Shown here piece after piece: positions 44,319 through 54,259 of a stretch of 64,000 nucleotides of DNA (the stretch's first letter is position 1; every line of letters starts with the position of its first letter). Source of the stretch: JANQOH01 sp965243325 (GTDB lineage Bacteria; Pseudomonadota; Alphaproteobacteria; UBA7887); contig CBDEUQ010000003.1 of assembly GCA_965243325.1 (NCBI GenBank), positions 124,001-188,000 of the forward strand, read 5' to 3'. Position numbers and translations under genes: made by a program. The notes under the pieces are model-generated. The model had not been told where the DNA came from and searched no databases. It was given only the letters and a program-made list of their open reading frames with translations.

Positions 44319-46265
44319 TCAGATCCCTCGGGCGATCGTGTTGCCGGCGAGCACCGCGTCATAGGGTTCGCCAGGCCAGACGCAGTCCCCGATGGGGTGG
44401 TACTCGACCTCCAGGTCCTGGATGAGACCGCCCGTAATCTCCTCGATCAGGTCCCGATCCATGTCGCGTTCCAGGGCAAAGACGACCTGGTCGACATGCT
44501 CCAAGGTCTCCGTTTCGCCGCCCGACTGGACCAGCACGGCGTCCTCGTGGATCTCTTCGATGTTGGTGTTCAGCCGCACATGGATCCGGTTGCTCTGCTC
44601 GATGCGGGCGAGCAGCATCTTCTGCGCCATGAATTCAAGATCCGTCGCGAGCGCATCGGTCACCTCGACAACGGTCACGTCGACGCCGTTCTCGGCCAGG
44701 AATTCCGCCGTCGTCAGCCCGAGCTCCTGACCGCCGACGACAATGACGTTGGTGCCCACATCCACTCTGCCGCGGACGACATCGTCGTAGCTCGTCACCA
44801 TGGAATGGTCGATGCCCGGGACATATGCGGGCATGAAGGGACGGGTCCCGGTGGCGACGATCAGGACATCGGGGTTCTCTGCGCGGATCACGTCCGCGTC
44901 CACGGAGATTCCGGTCAGGATCCTGACGCCCGCGTTCTCGCACATGCGCTCGCGGTCCTCCGGGGCGCGTCCCCAGTTGGTGCGGTTGCGGGGCGCGCGC
45001 ATGACATTGACCCGGCCGCCGAGCCGGTCGGTCTTCTCGTAGAGCGTCACGTCATGGCCCCGCTCGGCAGCCACCCGAGCCGCCTCCATTCCCGCCATGC
45101 CGCCGCCGACGACCATGACCTTGCGGGTGCTTGCTGCGGGCGTGAGTGCCGAAAACCGCTCGCGGCCGGCATCGACGTTCACGGTGCAAACCGAAGGGCG
45201 GTTCACGAAGAGTTCCAGGCAGCACTTGTTGCATCCCACGCACCGGACGACATCCGCCTTTCGGCCCTCCAGCGTCTTCTGGAGAATCGCGGGATCGGCA
45301 TGGAACGCACGGCCCATGTGCACGAAATCGCAATCTCCATCCGAGACGGCCTTCTCGGCGAGATCGACATCGTCGATGCGGCCGGTGCCGAAAACGGGGA
45401 TCGACACCGACTGCTTCATCCTGCGCGCCAGAGGCAGCAGACAGCCCTGCGGGAGGTCCATGGGCTGGATCAGCAGTTCCAGGGATTCGTAGATGCCCGT
45501 CGATACATCCACGAAATCCATGCCCATGCCTTCGAGCCGCCTGACGAGGCCGATCATGTCGTCGATCGTGTAGCCGCCGTCCACCTCTTCCTCGACCGAC
45601 AGCCGCAGGCCGACCGGCACGCCGGCGCCGACCTCGTCGCGGACCGCCCTATAGACCTCGGTGACGAAGCGCCAGCGGTTCTTGTCGCTGCCGCCGTACC
45701 GGTCATTGCGCTGGTTGTAGACGTGACTGAGGAAGCTGGTGATGAGATAGCCATGGGCTCCGTGCAGGGTGATCATGTCGTACCCCGCCTCGACCGCGCG
45801 GCGGGCGCCCTGGCGGAAGGACTCGACGGTCGCCGCGATCTCTTCGACGGTCAGCTCGTGAATCTGATGGCCGCCCACCATCGCCGAAGGGCAGTTCGAC
45901 GGCCCGACCGGCTGCAGGCCGGTCCGGTGCGTGTTGCTGTTGCGTCCGCCATGGTTGATCTCCGCAGCCGTTCGGCAGCCGTGCGCCTTGACGACTTCGA
46001 CCAGGCGCCTGTGTCCGGGAATGTTCTCGTCGGTCCAGAGGCCGAGTTGAAACAGGTTTCCGCGTCCGCGTGCATCGACGTAGGTTGCCTCGAAATTGAT
46101 CAGGCCGACGCCGCGCCTGGCGCGTTCCGCGTAGTAGTCGACGTATCGCCGGGTCGGGTTGCCCAGCCGGTCGCACCAGTTCTTCTCCATCGGCGACAGC
46201 GTGATGCGGTTCTTGACCTCGAGGCTGCCGATTTGTCCGGGTGCGGTAATGGCTTCGTAGGACAT
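44319..46265 (-). CDS. FMN/FAD/4Fe-4S oxidoreductase (2,4-dienoyl-CoA reductase / old yellow enzyme type)
   Basis: A 648-aa three-part protein. The N-terminal FMN barrel (about 1-330) has NRITLSPMEKNWC and the AEINHGGRNSN region; the Fe-S site is CVGCNKCCLELFVNRPSVC (about 340-360); the C-terminal FAD/NAD domain has VMVVGGGMAGMEAARVAAE and IVVVGGQELGLTTAEF. This is the architecture of 2,4-dienoyl-CoA reductase, trimethylamine dehydrogenase and related enzymes reducing activated C=C bonds. GGAGAG precedes the start. It is the last intact gene of the minus-strand catabolic set. Confidence 0.88.
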   Translation of the reverse strand: MSYEAITAPGQIGSLEVKNRITLSPMEKNWCDRLGNPTRRYVDYYAERARRGVGLINFEATYVDARGRGNLFQLGLWTDENIPGHRRLVEVVKAHGCRTAAEINHGGRNSNTHRTGLQPVGPSNCPSAMVGGHQIHELTVEEIAATVESFRQGARRAVEAGYDMITLHGAHGYLITSFLSHVYNQRNDRYGGSDKNRWRFVTEVYRAVRDEVGAGVPVGLRLSVEEEVDGGYTIDDMIGLVRRLEGMGMDFVDVSTGIYESLELLIQPMDLPQGCLLPLARRMKQSVSIPVFGTGRIDDVDLAEKAVSDGDCDFVHMGRAFHADPAILQKTLEGRKADVVRCVGCNKCCLELFVNRPSVCTVNVDAGRERFSALTPAASTRKVMVVGGGMAGMEAARVAAERGHDVTLYEKTDRLGGRVNVMRAPRNRTNWGRAPEDRERMCENAGVRILTGISVDADVIRAENPDVLIVATGTRPFMPAYVPGIDHSMVTSYDDVVRGRVDVGTNVIVVGGQELGLTTAEFLAENGVDVTVVEVTDALATDLEFMAQKMLLARIEQSNRIHVRLNTNIEEIHEDAVLVQSGGETETLEHVDQVVFALERDMDRDLIEEITGGLIQDLEVEYHPIGDCVWPGEPYDAVLAGNTIARGI

Positions 46266-46471
46266 TCGTTCTCTCCGTCATGGCGTTTCCTGCAGCGTTC
46301 GAACCGATGCAGGAGAATTCGGTGGGATCCACGGGCCGGCAGCACGACCGATCTCCGCGGTCGACCGGGGCAAGGCGCTCCCGATCCGCTCCGCGTCACG
46401 CACGATCTTCGGACGTCGTTCGTTCAAGCGTTCCTCTCACGGGAATCTGCGCGGGAACGTGCGGGCGACGA

Positions 46472-47992
46472 TCAATGCGGGCTTGCTGCCCGCACGACCT
46501 TCCTTCCCCCCTGATCGAGGCCCAGTTGCGCACCGATCTCGCGCCGCAGGAGGAGCGGTGCATGAAGCCAGAAGTCCCGCTTGACCCAATCGATCGCGTC
46601 CGGATCGGAGTCCGGGCCGCTGATGCGGAGCATCTCTCCCGTGACGGCACAATGCGGGAGAATCGCCCGGAGCTCTTCGTCGTCTCCGGGGTCGGGCTCG
46701 GCACCGGTCAGCCTGGCAAATCGCAACGCCATCTCGTGCTGCTGGCGATATTCGGCGTGATGCTGTTCGGCAACGCACTCGGCAACGCCACGGCGCAACT
46801 CCTCCGAGGTCGGCGCGGGCACGACGCCGCCCCACGCATAGGCGATCCAGCGGGCCTGCTGCTCCAGCACCGAAGGGTAGGGTCCGAGCTGCGACCACAG
46901 GCCCACGAAAGCAAGTCCGGGCAAGTCGGGATGGAACGTGAAGTTCGCAAGGTCCATGCTCTTCTTCGTCAGATTGACCGTCCGTGCGATTTCCGGCGAA
47001 AGGAAGGGCACGTACAGGTCGAATCCGGTTCCGACAAGAATGGCGTCGGCTTCGACCCGGCTGCCGTCCTCGAAGACGACTTCGTTGCCCTGAACCTGCC
47101 TGACCCATGGCCGGACGTCGATGTAGTCTTCGGCGACGAGGTTGAGGTAGTGCTGGTTGCCGGTCACGCCGGCCCTGGCCATATCCTCGTGCGGCGCGGG
47201 AGCGTCGTATTGGGCGGGGTTGCCACCCTGGATTTCGAGAAACTCCTTGGTCTGTCGCAGCAACTCCTCCTGCGGCGTCGAGGCCATTGCCCGCGCGCCT
47301 TCGAGCGTGAATGCGAGGTATTCGAGAGGCGTTCCGGCGAACATCTTCGGCATCACGTAGCGCTGCCGGCGTTGCGACAGAACGATCCTTCCGGTGCCCA
47401 TCAGCGCCTGATCACAAGCCATCTCGAGCGAAGAAATCGATCCTCCGAGGACGACGATGTTCAGGTCGCGGAACTTCAAAGGGTCCTTGTATTCGAAGGA
47501 ATGGACCACGCCCGCGGAACCTTCGAAGCCGTCCATGCCATCGACGACAGGCATTTCCGGCTTGATGAACCGGCCCGTGGCGACAACCGCGCGGTCGAAG
47601 GTCTCGGATCGTGTCCCACCGTCGTCGTTCCACGCGACCTCGTAGCCCTCGGACACCCGTTGCAGCATGACCACGGCGCTGCGAAAGCGGCAATGCCGGC
47701 GCAGGTCGTGGGCGCCGACGTAATCGTTGATCATGTTCAGGACTTCGGTGTTGCGCGGAAAGATATGGCAACCGTCGCGGTAACGCATGTCGGATGACCT
47801 GGTCGCGAATGCGGCCGTGTTGGTCCGCATGCGGGGCCAGACGCCGGAATTGGGGTTGCTGAAGTTCCACTGGCCGCCGAGATCATCGTGACTCTCGAAG
47901 ACCGTCGGCTCGAAACCCTGCGCCTTGAGCCGACGGGCTGCGATCAGTCCGCCGAATCCCGCCCCGACAATGGCCACTCTCAGCCCTGTCAT
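46472..47992 (-). CDS. Flavin-containing monooxygenase
   Basis: A 506-aa two-dinucleotide-domain monooxygenase. FAD motif VAIVGAGFGGLIAARRL at the N-terminus, FMO-type fingerprint FEGSAGVVHSFEYKD (spacing to the His is two residues longer than the textbook motif) and a second nucleotide loop IVVLGGSISSLEMA. Substrates of bacterial relatives include amines, sulfides and ketones. It lies 86 bp upstream of a 205-bp gap to the oxidoreductase and downstream of an SDR, so hydroxylation, oxidation and C=C reduction may follow each other. Confidence 0.88.
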   Translation of the reverse strand: MTGLRVAIVGAGFGGLIAARRLKAQGFEPTVFESHDDLGGQWNFSNPNSGVWPRMRTNTAAFATRSSDMRYRDGCHIFPRNTEVLNMINDYVGAHDLRRHCRFRSAVVMLQRVSEGYEVAWNDDGGTRSETFDRAVVATGRFIKPEMPVVDGMDGFEGSAGVVHSFEYKDPLKFRDLNIVVLGGSISSLEMACDQALMGTGRIVLSQRRQRYVMPKMFAGTPLEYLAFTLEGARAMASTPQEELLRQTKEFLEIQGGNPAQYDAPAPHEDMARAGVTGNQHYLNLVAEDYIDVRPWVRQVQGNEVVFEDGSRVEADAILVGTGFDLYVPFLSPEIARTVNLTKKSMDLANFTFHPDLPGLAFVGLWSQLGPYPSVLEQQARWIAYAWGGVVPAPTSEELRRGVAECVAEQHHAEYRQQHEMALRFARLTGAEPDPGDDEELRAILPHCAVTGEMLRISGPDSDPDAIDWVKRDFWLHAPLLLRREIGAQLGLDQGGRKVVRAASPH

Positions 47993-48078
47993 GTATCGCT
48001 TGCTCCGAGTACCTGGCCGAGTGAATGCACGGCGGACCTGCTTTCCTGCATATTGGTGAAGGAGAGCGGGCCCGAGGC

Positions 48079-48873
48079 TCAGTCCACCATGATCATGCCG
48101 CCGTTGACGTGGATCGTCTGGCCGGTGATGTATGCGGAGGCCTCCGACGCCAGGAAGATCGCGGTGCCGACCAGATCTTCAGCGACCGTCATGCGTCCGA
48201 GTGGGATGTACTTTTCGTACTCCATCAGGAAGTCGCGATGGTGGGCGTGCATCGGGGTGTCCACCCCTCCCGGCGCGATCGCGTTGAGACGGACGTGGCT
48301 CTCGGCCAGGTTCTGCGCCGCACCCCTGGTGTAGGACTGCAGCGCCGCCTTGGCCGCGCAGTAATCGACTCCGCCGCCGGACTGATTGAACACCGACGCG
48401 CGCGAGGACCAGGACGACCCGATGTTGATGACGGCTCCCGAGCCCTGCTTCTCCATGATCGGCAGCACTTCGCGCATGATCCGCACCGGCGCCTTGAAGT
48501 TGACGGTAATCATCCGGTCGAACTCGTCGTCGGCGATCGTCCGCGCGTCGGTGTAGGACATGATGCCGGCATTGTTGATCAGGCAGTCGATGCGGCCGCC
48601 GAGCGCCATGCAGGCGTCGGCGATCCTCTTCGGCGCATCGTCGTCGGCGACGTCGGCAACCACCGGGGAGACGTCGGCGCCGAGCGCTTCGACGATCCCC
48701 TTCGTCACCGGCAGGAGATCCGCGTTCATGTCGACGATCGCGACCTTCGCGCCCGCCGCGGCGAAGCCCTCCGAAAGCGTCCTGCCGATTCCCTGTCCGG
48801 CGCCGGTGATGGCGACGACCTTGCCGCTCATGTCGAACAGGTTGCCGCGAATGTCGGGTACCCCAAGCCGCAT
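48079..48873 (-). CDS. SDR family oxidoreductase
   Basis: A 264-aa classical short-chain dehydrogenase with NAD(P) motif TGAGQGIG, the NNAGI segment and the catalytic Tyr-x3-Lys in DYCAAKAAL. It probably oxidises a sugar, polyol or other secondary alcohol brought in by the adjacent ABC system. A truncated paralogue with the same N-terminal PDIRxNLFDxSG remains at 55141-55344. It lies 38 bp after the permease gene. Confidence 0.9.
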   Translation of the reverse strand: MRLGVPDIRGNLFDMSGKVVAITGAGQGIGRTLSEGFAAAGAKVAIVDMNADLLPVTKGIVEALGADVSPVVADVADDDAPKRIADACMALGGRIDCLINNAGIMSYTDARTIADDEFDRMITVNFKAPVRIMREVLPIMEKQGSGAVINIGSSWSSRASVFNQSGGGVDYCAAKAALQSYTRGAAQNLAESHVRLNAIAPGGVDTPMHAHHRDFLMEYEKYIPLGRMTVAEDLVGTAIFLASEASAYITGQTIHVNGGMIMVD

Positions 48874-48911
48874 GGTCTTCTCCTTTGAGAACTTCCGAAA
48901 CGGTAACAGCT

Positions 48912-49964
48912 TCAGGACCGACTCGGTCCGAGCGTGTAGGACATGAGCAGCGCCACCATGAGCAGGAGGCCCTGCACGAAACTCTGGGCATAGTAGGGGA
49001 AGTTGAACATCGTCAGGCCGTTGATGAGGACGGCGACGAAGATGGCGCCGATCAGCGTACCGAACGCGTTCGGACGATTGGCGCCCAGGACGGCGTACCC
49101 GACGAGGGCGGCGGAAACCGCCTGCAGCAGGAACGCATCGCCCACGTTCACATCTCCACGGTTGGAGCGCGCGGCCAGCATCAAGCCGGCGATCGCCGCC
49201 AGGCCGCCCGAGATGAGGTAGGCGACGACCCGATAGCGCGCAACGCGGATGCCGGCCGCCGCGGCGGCGACGGGATTACCCCCGACGGCATAGAACGCCC
49301 TGCCCCAGCGCGTGTAGTTGAGGAGCACCACGACAAGGATGAGGATGACGCCGGCAACGATGACGGATGACGGCACCGCAAAGACCTTGCCCGAGCCCAG
49401 CCACTTGAAGACTGGGGCGAACTTCCCGGCGGTGGTCTCTCCGTGGAACGCCATGCCCTCCGCTACCGACTGGCCGCCGACTCCCATCAGCGTCAAGCCG
49501 TTGATCAGGAACAGGGATGACAAGGTCGCCACAAGGTCGGGGATGCGCGCCACCACGATCAGGAAGCTGTTGAGAAGTCCGACGGCGAGACCCGCGGCGA
49601 TACCGATGAGGATCGCGGCAGTGCCTCCCATGTCCCCGATCACCATCGCCGCCGCGGCCGCCATGATCGAGAGACTCATCGCGGACCCCACCGAGAGATC
49701 GAACCCGCCGACGGTCATCGACACCGTGCAGCCCAGTCCGATCACGGCCACGATCGAGGCCGCCTGGAGAATGAACATCGCGTTGACGAATGTCCGGAAG
49801 AACGGCTGGGTCGCGCTGAAATAGGCGATCATGAGCAGCAGCACGACGAGCAGACCGTACTTGTAGACGATGCTCCCTAGCTTCTGCGGCGTCAGGAGTT
49901 TCGTCGCCTTCCCGCCCGCGTCGTCGAGCCGGCCGGCGGAGCGTACGGGAGTGTCGGTGGTCAT
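48912..49964 (-). CDS. Ribose/simple-sugar ABC transporter permease (RbsC family)
   Basis: A 350-aa permease with eight to ten membrane segments. Family markers are TVGGFDLSVGSAMSLS and AVGGNPVAAAAAGIRVARYR, the coupling loop. It pairs with the double-domain ATPase (4-bp overlap) and the binding protein to form a complete carbohydrate-uptake (CUT2) importer. Confidence 0.93.
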   Translation of the reverse strand: MTTDTPVRSAGRLDDAGGKATKLLTPQKLGSIVYKYGLLVVLLLMIAYFSATQPFFRTFVNAMFILQAASIVAVIGLGCTVSMTVGGFDLSVGSAMSLSIMAAAAAMVIGDMGGTAAILIGIAAGLAVGLLNSFLIVVARIPDLVATLSSLFLINGLTLMGVGGQSVAEGMAFHGETTAGKFAPVFKWLGSGKVFAVPSSVIVAGVILILVVVLLNYTRWGRAFYAVGGNPVAAAAAGIRVARYRVVAYLISGGLAAIAGLMLAARSNRGDVNVGDAFLLQAVSAALVGYAVLGANRPNAFGTLIGAIFVAVLINGLTMFNFPYYAQSFVQGLLLMVALLMSYTLGPSRS

Positions 49965-51541
49965 TGCAGTGGTGCCTTGGACGCGTCGCCCGTCGTGTCG
50001 CCGGTCGCGCTGGCGACGATCTCGGCCAGGGATTCCGCGTCGAGATTGGCGGCCTCGTCCTCATGCACGATCTGAAATCCGACCATGATCAGCACGCGGT
50101 CGGCGACTTCGATAACCTCTTCGGGGTCGGAGCTGCAGACCAGGACCGCAGTGGCCTCCGAGTACTCGCGCAGGGCCTGCGCGATCAGGCCGCGGGCGCC
50201 GATGTCGATACCGCGGAACGGCTCGTCCAAGACGACCAGTTTCCAGTCCTGCTTCAGCCATCGGCCGACCAGCAGCTTCTGCTGATTGCCGCCCGAGAGG
50301 TCCTCGATCACCGCAGCGCTGCCGGGCGCGACGACCTGGAAATCCTCGATGACGCTGTCGGTGAACGCATGTTCGCGGCGACGCTCCATGAACCCGAAAC
50401 GGTTGAACAGGTCCATCAATCCCACGGTGCAATGCCGCCAGATCGGCTCTCCGGGGAACATCGATTGCAGCGCCCGCTGCTCGGGCACCATGACGACGCC
50501 GTTGGACATCGCGTCGCCCGTCCCCCTGGGCAGAAATGGAGCCCCGTCCAGGGTGATTCGGCCGGACACGAGCGGCCTGTGACCGCAGATCTGCTCCAGC
50601 AGCTCCGTCTTTCCGGCCCCGATCAATCCGGTCAGACCGACGATCTCGCCGCGACGCAGGACGAGGTCGATACCGGGGCTCCCCGCTTTGCATCGCATGC
50701 CTTCGACGGCGACGGCGACCTCCCTGCTCTCCCGGCGCTCGAGTCGTTTCGCGACGACCAGATCGCCGACGATGGAGGCGGCGATCTCCCGTACGTCCAT
50801 CGGCGCCTCGTGCTCCGACACGATCTCTCCGTTTCGCAGGACGACGACACGGTCGCAGAGAAGCTCCACCTCGCTCATTCTGTGCGTGATGTAGAGAATG
50901 GAGATTCCGCGCCGCTGCAAGTCCTGGACGGCTTCGAAGAGCCTCTCCGCCTCGCGTTCGGAAAGGGTCGACGTCGGCTCGTCGAGAATCAGGAGCTTCG
51001 GCTCCTTGGCCAGCTCCCGCGCGATGGCCACTTCCTGTCTGAGGCTGGGGGTCAGGTTTTCCACCGGGGCCGTCAGGGGCAGGTCGAGCTGGAGCTTCTC
51101 CACGACGCGCTTGGCCTGCCGTAGAACCTTGCGCTGGTTGAGAAAGAGCCCGAAGTCGGGATTCGCGATTTCATCCAGAAGGAGATTCTCCGCCACCGAC
51201 ATCCCGAAAACGACGCCGTCGTCGATGTTCTGATGCACGGTGGCGATTCCGGCATTGCGTGCGTCGTCGGGGAAGCTGAACGCACACTCCCTCCCTTCGA
51301 TGACGATCTCTCCGGCGGTCGGCTTGTAGATCCCTGCAAGCATCTTGATCAGCGTCGACTTGCCGGCGCCGTTCGCCCCCAGCAAGCCCAGCGTCTCGCC
51401 GGGATGGATGTCGAAGCTCACACCCCGCAGTGCCCGCGTCGCCCCGAACGTCTTGACGAGATTGCGGAACCGAATGAGCGGGGAAGCGCGCGCGCGCGCC
51501 GGCGGAGCTTGCCCGCCGGCGGGACGCGATTCCGGAACCAT
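49961..51541 (-). CDS. Sugar ABC transporter ATP-binding protein (RbsA/MglA-type, two ATPase domains)
   Basis: A 526-aa fusion of two ATPase halves, as in RbsA and MglA. First half: Walker A GANGAGKST, signature-type region LRQEVAIARELA and Walker B LLILDEPTSTLSE. Second half: degenerate Walker A GLIGAGKTEL, signature LSGGNQQKLLVGRWL and Walker B LVVLDEPFRGIDIG. Start at 51541 gives an Ala/Arg/Pro-rich tail before PLIRFRNLVKTF; an internal start is possible. It overlaps the permease by 4 bp and is 5 bp from the binding protein. Confidence 0.93.
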   Translation of the reverse strand: MVPESRPAGGQAPPARARASPLIRFRNLVKTFGATRALRGVSFDIHPGETLGLLGANGAGKSTLIKMLAGIYKPTAGEIVIEGRECAFSFPDDARNAGIATVHQNIDDGVVFGMSVAENLLLDEIANPDFGLFLNQRKVLRQAKRVVEKLQLDLPLTAPVENLTPSLRQEVAIARELAKEPKLLILDEPTSTLSEREAERLFEAVQDLQRRGISILYITHRMSEVELLCDRVVVLRNGEIVSEHEAPMDVREIAASIVGDLVVAKRLERRESREVAVAVEGMRCKAGSPGIDLVLRRGEIVGLTGLIGAGKTELLEQICGHRPLVSGRITLDGAPFLPRGTGDAMSNGVVMVPEQRALQSMFPGEPIWRHCTVGLMDLFNRFGFMERRREHAFTDSVIEDFQVVAPGSAAVIEDLSGGNQQKLLVGRWLKQDWKLVVLDEPFRGIDIGARGLIAQALREYSEATAVLVCSSDPEEVIEVADRVLIMVGFQIVHEDEAANLDAESLAEIVASATGDTTGDASKAPLQ

Positions 51542-51546
51542 GGAAT

Positions 51547-52635
51547 CTAGTTCAGTTTTTCCATCCAGGGCGCCACCGCCAGGCCCGGAGTCGCGAGGCC
51601 GGGAAAGTTCTCACCCAACTGCTCGACATTCTGGATGCCCTTGTCCCGAAGCTCGTCCTGCGTGATGACGAGCGGCGGAATCTGCAGATCGTTTCCGACA
51701 TAGGAGTCGACGATCTCGCCGGCCGTCACGCGTAGCGATACGCGGCCGAAATTGGTCATGTCGGTGGTTGCCGTCGCAACCCACGGGCTCCCGTCCTCGA
51801 TCATCACCGCGATGTCCGCCGTCGAGATGTCCATGCCGTAGGTCTTCACGCTGTCCTGCAGGTCGAGCTCCCGGATTGCCAAGGCCGCGCCCTTGGTGAA
51901 CTCGTCGTACGGGGCGATGATCGCGATCGTTTCCGGATTGGCCTGAAGCGCAGCTTTCGCCTGGTCCGCGGTCTGGGCGGCCGTGTTGGCGTTCACCACC
52001 CCGATCTGGGCAACCTGGTTGATTCCGGGATTGCGGCCCTTGAACTCCATCCAGACTTCGTTGCGGAGATCGAGCGGACGGTAGCCGGCCACGTACACGT
52101 AGATCACATCGCCCGAGACCGGCTCGCCGCCCCTGTCCATGGCGAACTGGTCCATGATCCCGCGCATCATGAGATGCTCGGACTGGTTGACGAGGGTGAC
52201 GTGATCGGAGGCCTCGATCGACGCGTTGCTGGCGACGACCGGAATGCCGGCTTCCCTGGCCGCCTCCAATCCGGCCTGGAGACTGTCGCCGAAGCCCCAT
52301 CCGATCAGGATGGCGTCGGGCCCGGTGGCGACGGCCTGCTGTAGCTGCAGCGCCTGCCTGGCGTTGTCGCCGTCGGCGTTGTAGATCGTCAGATTGGCGC
52401 CGAGCTTCTCGGCCTCTTCCTCGACCCCGGAGATCCAGGCCTGATAGACATCTCCGACGTTGAGCTGGCGAACGACGGCGATATCGACGTCCTTGCCGGC
52501 GAATTGCTCGGGCACGTCGGTCGGTGCGTCAGGCGATATGGTCAGTGGAATCATCTCCGCCATCGCGTGCGAAGCCAGCAGAAGTCCGGCGGCCCCCGCC
52601 ACCAGAACTCGATGAGTTTCGACGATCAGAGTCAT
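51547..52635 (-). CDS. Ribose-type sugar-binding protein (periplasmic)
   Basis: A 362-aa receptor of the Peripla_BP_4/RbsB type. AAGGAGG precedes the start and the N-terminus is a signal peptide (HRVLVAGAAGLLLASHAMAE). After it, VDIAVVRQLNVGDVYQAWIS, the ADGDNARQALQLQQAVATGP helix and ETIAIIAPYDEFTKGAALA give the classic two-lobe pattern. The ligand is unknown; the associated genes suggest a small polyol, sugar acid or similar molecule. It is the first gene of the transporter operon. Confidence 0.92.
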   Translation of the reverse strand: MTLIVETHRVLVAGAAGLLLASHAMAEMIPLTISPDAPTDVPEQFAGKDVDIAVVRQLNVGDVYQAWISGVEEEAEKLGANLTIYNADGDNARQALQLQQAVATGPDAILIGWGFGDSLQAGLEAAREAGIPVVASNASIEASDHVTLVNQSEHLMMRGIMDQFAMDRGGEPVSGDVIYVYVAGYRPLDLRNEVWMEFKGRNPGINQVAQIGVVNANTAAQTADQAKAALQANPETIAIIAPYDEFTKGAALAIRELDLQDSVKTYGMDISTADIAVMIEDGSPWVATATTDMTNFGRVSLRVTAGEIVDSYVGNDLQIPPLVITQDELRDKGIQNVEQLGENFPGLATPGLAVAPWMEKLN

Positions 52636-53008
52636 GGAATTTCCTCCTTCCCTCTCACTTCACGGAGCAATTTTGGAATGGTCACTCGCCGGGTTTTGCT
52701 GAAGATCCACTTGGGAGTCCGACATTTTCCCAACCGATTTGTGTACTTTCCGCACCATACAGAAAGCTGTTTCTCTACGACACCGAAGTCCCGACTGTCA
52801 ATAGTCCTTCCCCGAGACGCAGGGCCATTTCACGCTACGGCGAAAGACGCAGAGTGAAACTCCAGTTGTCCAACTGTGGATTCCCGCTTCTGCGGGAATG
52901 ACGTCATTGGCGCTCTTGCCGTCATTCCCGCGAAGGCGGGAATCCACGATTGTCGGCAGTCGGGCTCTCGTCTTGCACCTTGCACTCATAGCGTGAAGGG
53001 CGCCTTTT
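52636..53008. repeat. Intergenic region with inverted GGATTCCCGC-type repeats
   Basis: This 373-bp gap has no gene. The part next to the binding protein is AT-richer and should hold the importer promoter. At 52876-52903 lies GTGGATTCCCGC plus GCGGGAATGACG, itself a hairpin, and at 52921-52947 the inverted copy CGTCATTCCCGC plus GCGGGAATCCAC. The pair forms an extended palindrome typical of dispersed bacterial intergenic repeats (the classic CGTCATTCCCGCGAAGGCGG type) and could also terminate the upstream Tm-1-like gene. Confidence 0.7.
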
Positions 53009-54256
53009 TCATCCGCCGGAGGTGGACAAATGCCCCTGCCCGAGACGCCTCGCCTCTCTGTGGCAGCGCATCGCCTCGGCCACCATGGCCCGGGCGAACT
53101 CCGGATCGTTGATGTGCAGGTCGGCCTCGATCACGGATACCTCCGGCGCGACAGCCGACCGGAGCCCCTCGACGAATGCCGCGGTCGCGTCCGGATCGAA
53201 GAACGGTCCACCCTCGATGTCGAGCCCGGATACGCCGCGCCGCGGAACCATGACCGAGGTCGGCGCCACCGGATGCCCGAGCCGTTCCGCCACGACCTCG
53301 CCGAGCCGGCGGTTCTCCTCCGGCGTTGTGCGGATGAGGGTGACGAGGTCGTTGTGCACGGTCATCAGCCGGCCCCGAAACTGCGGGGCGGCCGCGGTTT
53401 GGGGGTCGACGCAGATCATGTCGACGGCACCCGGGGCAACCACTTGGGGCACCCCGTGGCGGGCGGCACCGCGCAGGCGCTCGGACCCGGCCGGCCACAG
53501 GCCGCCGAACAGCTCGTCGACGATCTCGCTGATCGACACGTCCATCACCAGCGAGACCCGCGACTGCGCCGCGAGATCTTCCAGCGAGCGACCGCCGGTG
53601 CCGTTGGCGTGGAAGACCAGGGACTCGAAGCCCCGCTCGGCCAGCAACGCGCGGCACTGCGCGACGCATGCCGTGGTCACGCCGTACATCGACAGGGCGA
53701 CGGAGCGCGCCGTGTCGTCCGACTGTCGGATGGGACCGGCATCGCGTGCACCGATGGCGACATGGGCCAGCCGGTCGATCATTCCGCGGAGAACGCTGTT
53801 GTCCCCCTCGATGTCCACGATCGGGTAGATCAGGATGGCGTCGCTTCCGTTCACGATGCCGCGGGTCTCGCCGGCCACGCCCGTGCCGAGCAGGATCTTG
53901 GGCACGCCGACCGGAACGGCCGGAACGATCCTGGAGAACACCGTCGACGCGTTGGACCCTCCCATGCAGACCACGGCCCCGACGCTTTCGTCGCGAACGA
54001 GCCTGCCCACGACGCGGGCCGCTCCGTCCGCCATCGCGGCGACCGCGCCGGCCCGACCGATGGTTCTAAGCTCCTCGATGTCGTGTCCTGCCGCGCGGGC
54101 GACGTCGGGGGCGCGGTGGTCGCAGTCGCAGTCCGAGGGAAAGACGCCGGTGTCCACGGTGACGGGGTCTTCGCCGAGCGCCCGGAGCTTGTCGACCAGG
54201 CGACCGAAGGGCGCGGCCTTGGTATCGAACGACCCGACCACGGCAATCCTGGGCAT
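53009..54256 (-). CDS. Tm-1-like ATP-binding protein (UPF0261)
   Basis: A 415-aa cytosolic protein of the UPF0261 family. It starts RIAVVGSFDTKAAPFGRLVD, has VVCMGGSNASTVFSRIVPA around 100 and a glycine-rich FHANGTGGRSLEDLA. In tomato the Tm-1 virus-resistance protein is a fusion of this domain with a TIM barrel; here the two halves are separate adjacent genes (3-bp gap). Biochemical activity in bacteria is not established. The pair goes with the ribose-type importer. Confidence 0.88.
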   Translation of the reverse strand: MPRIAVVGSFDTKAAPFGRLVDKLRALGEDPVTVDTGVFPSDCDCDHRAPDVARAAGHDIEELRTIGRAGAVAAMADGAARVVGRLVRDESVGAVVCMGGSNASTVFSRIVPAVPVGVPKILLGTGVAGETRGIVNGSDAILIYPIVDIEGDNSVLRGMIDRLAHVAIGARDAGPIRQSDDTARSVALSMYGVTTACVAQCRALLAERGFESLVFHANGTGGRSLEDLAAQSRVSLVMDVSISEIVDELFGGLWPAGSERLRGAARHGVPQVVAPGAVDMICVDPQTAAAPQFRGRLMTVHNDLVTLIRTTPEENRRLGEVVAERLGHPVAPTSVMVPRRGVSGLDIEGGPFFDPDATAAFVEGLRSAVAPEVSVIEADLHINDPEFARAMVAEAMRCHREARRLGQGHLSTSGG

Positions 54257-54259
54257 GGC

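Noticed and set aside
48079..48873. Halohydrin dehalogenase identity for this and the SDR at 57.2 kb.
   Set aside because: Both keep the TGxxxGxG cofactor motif and Tyr-x3-Lys, so they are ordinary SDRs.
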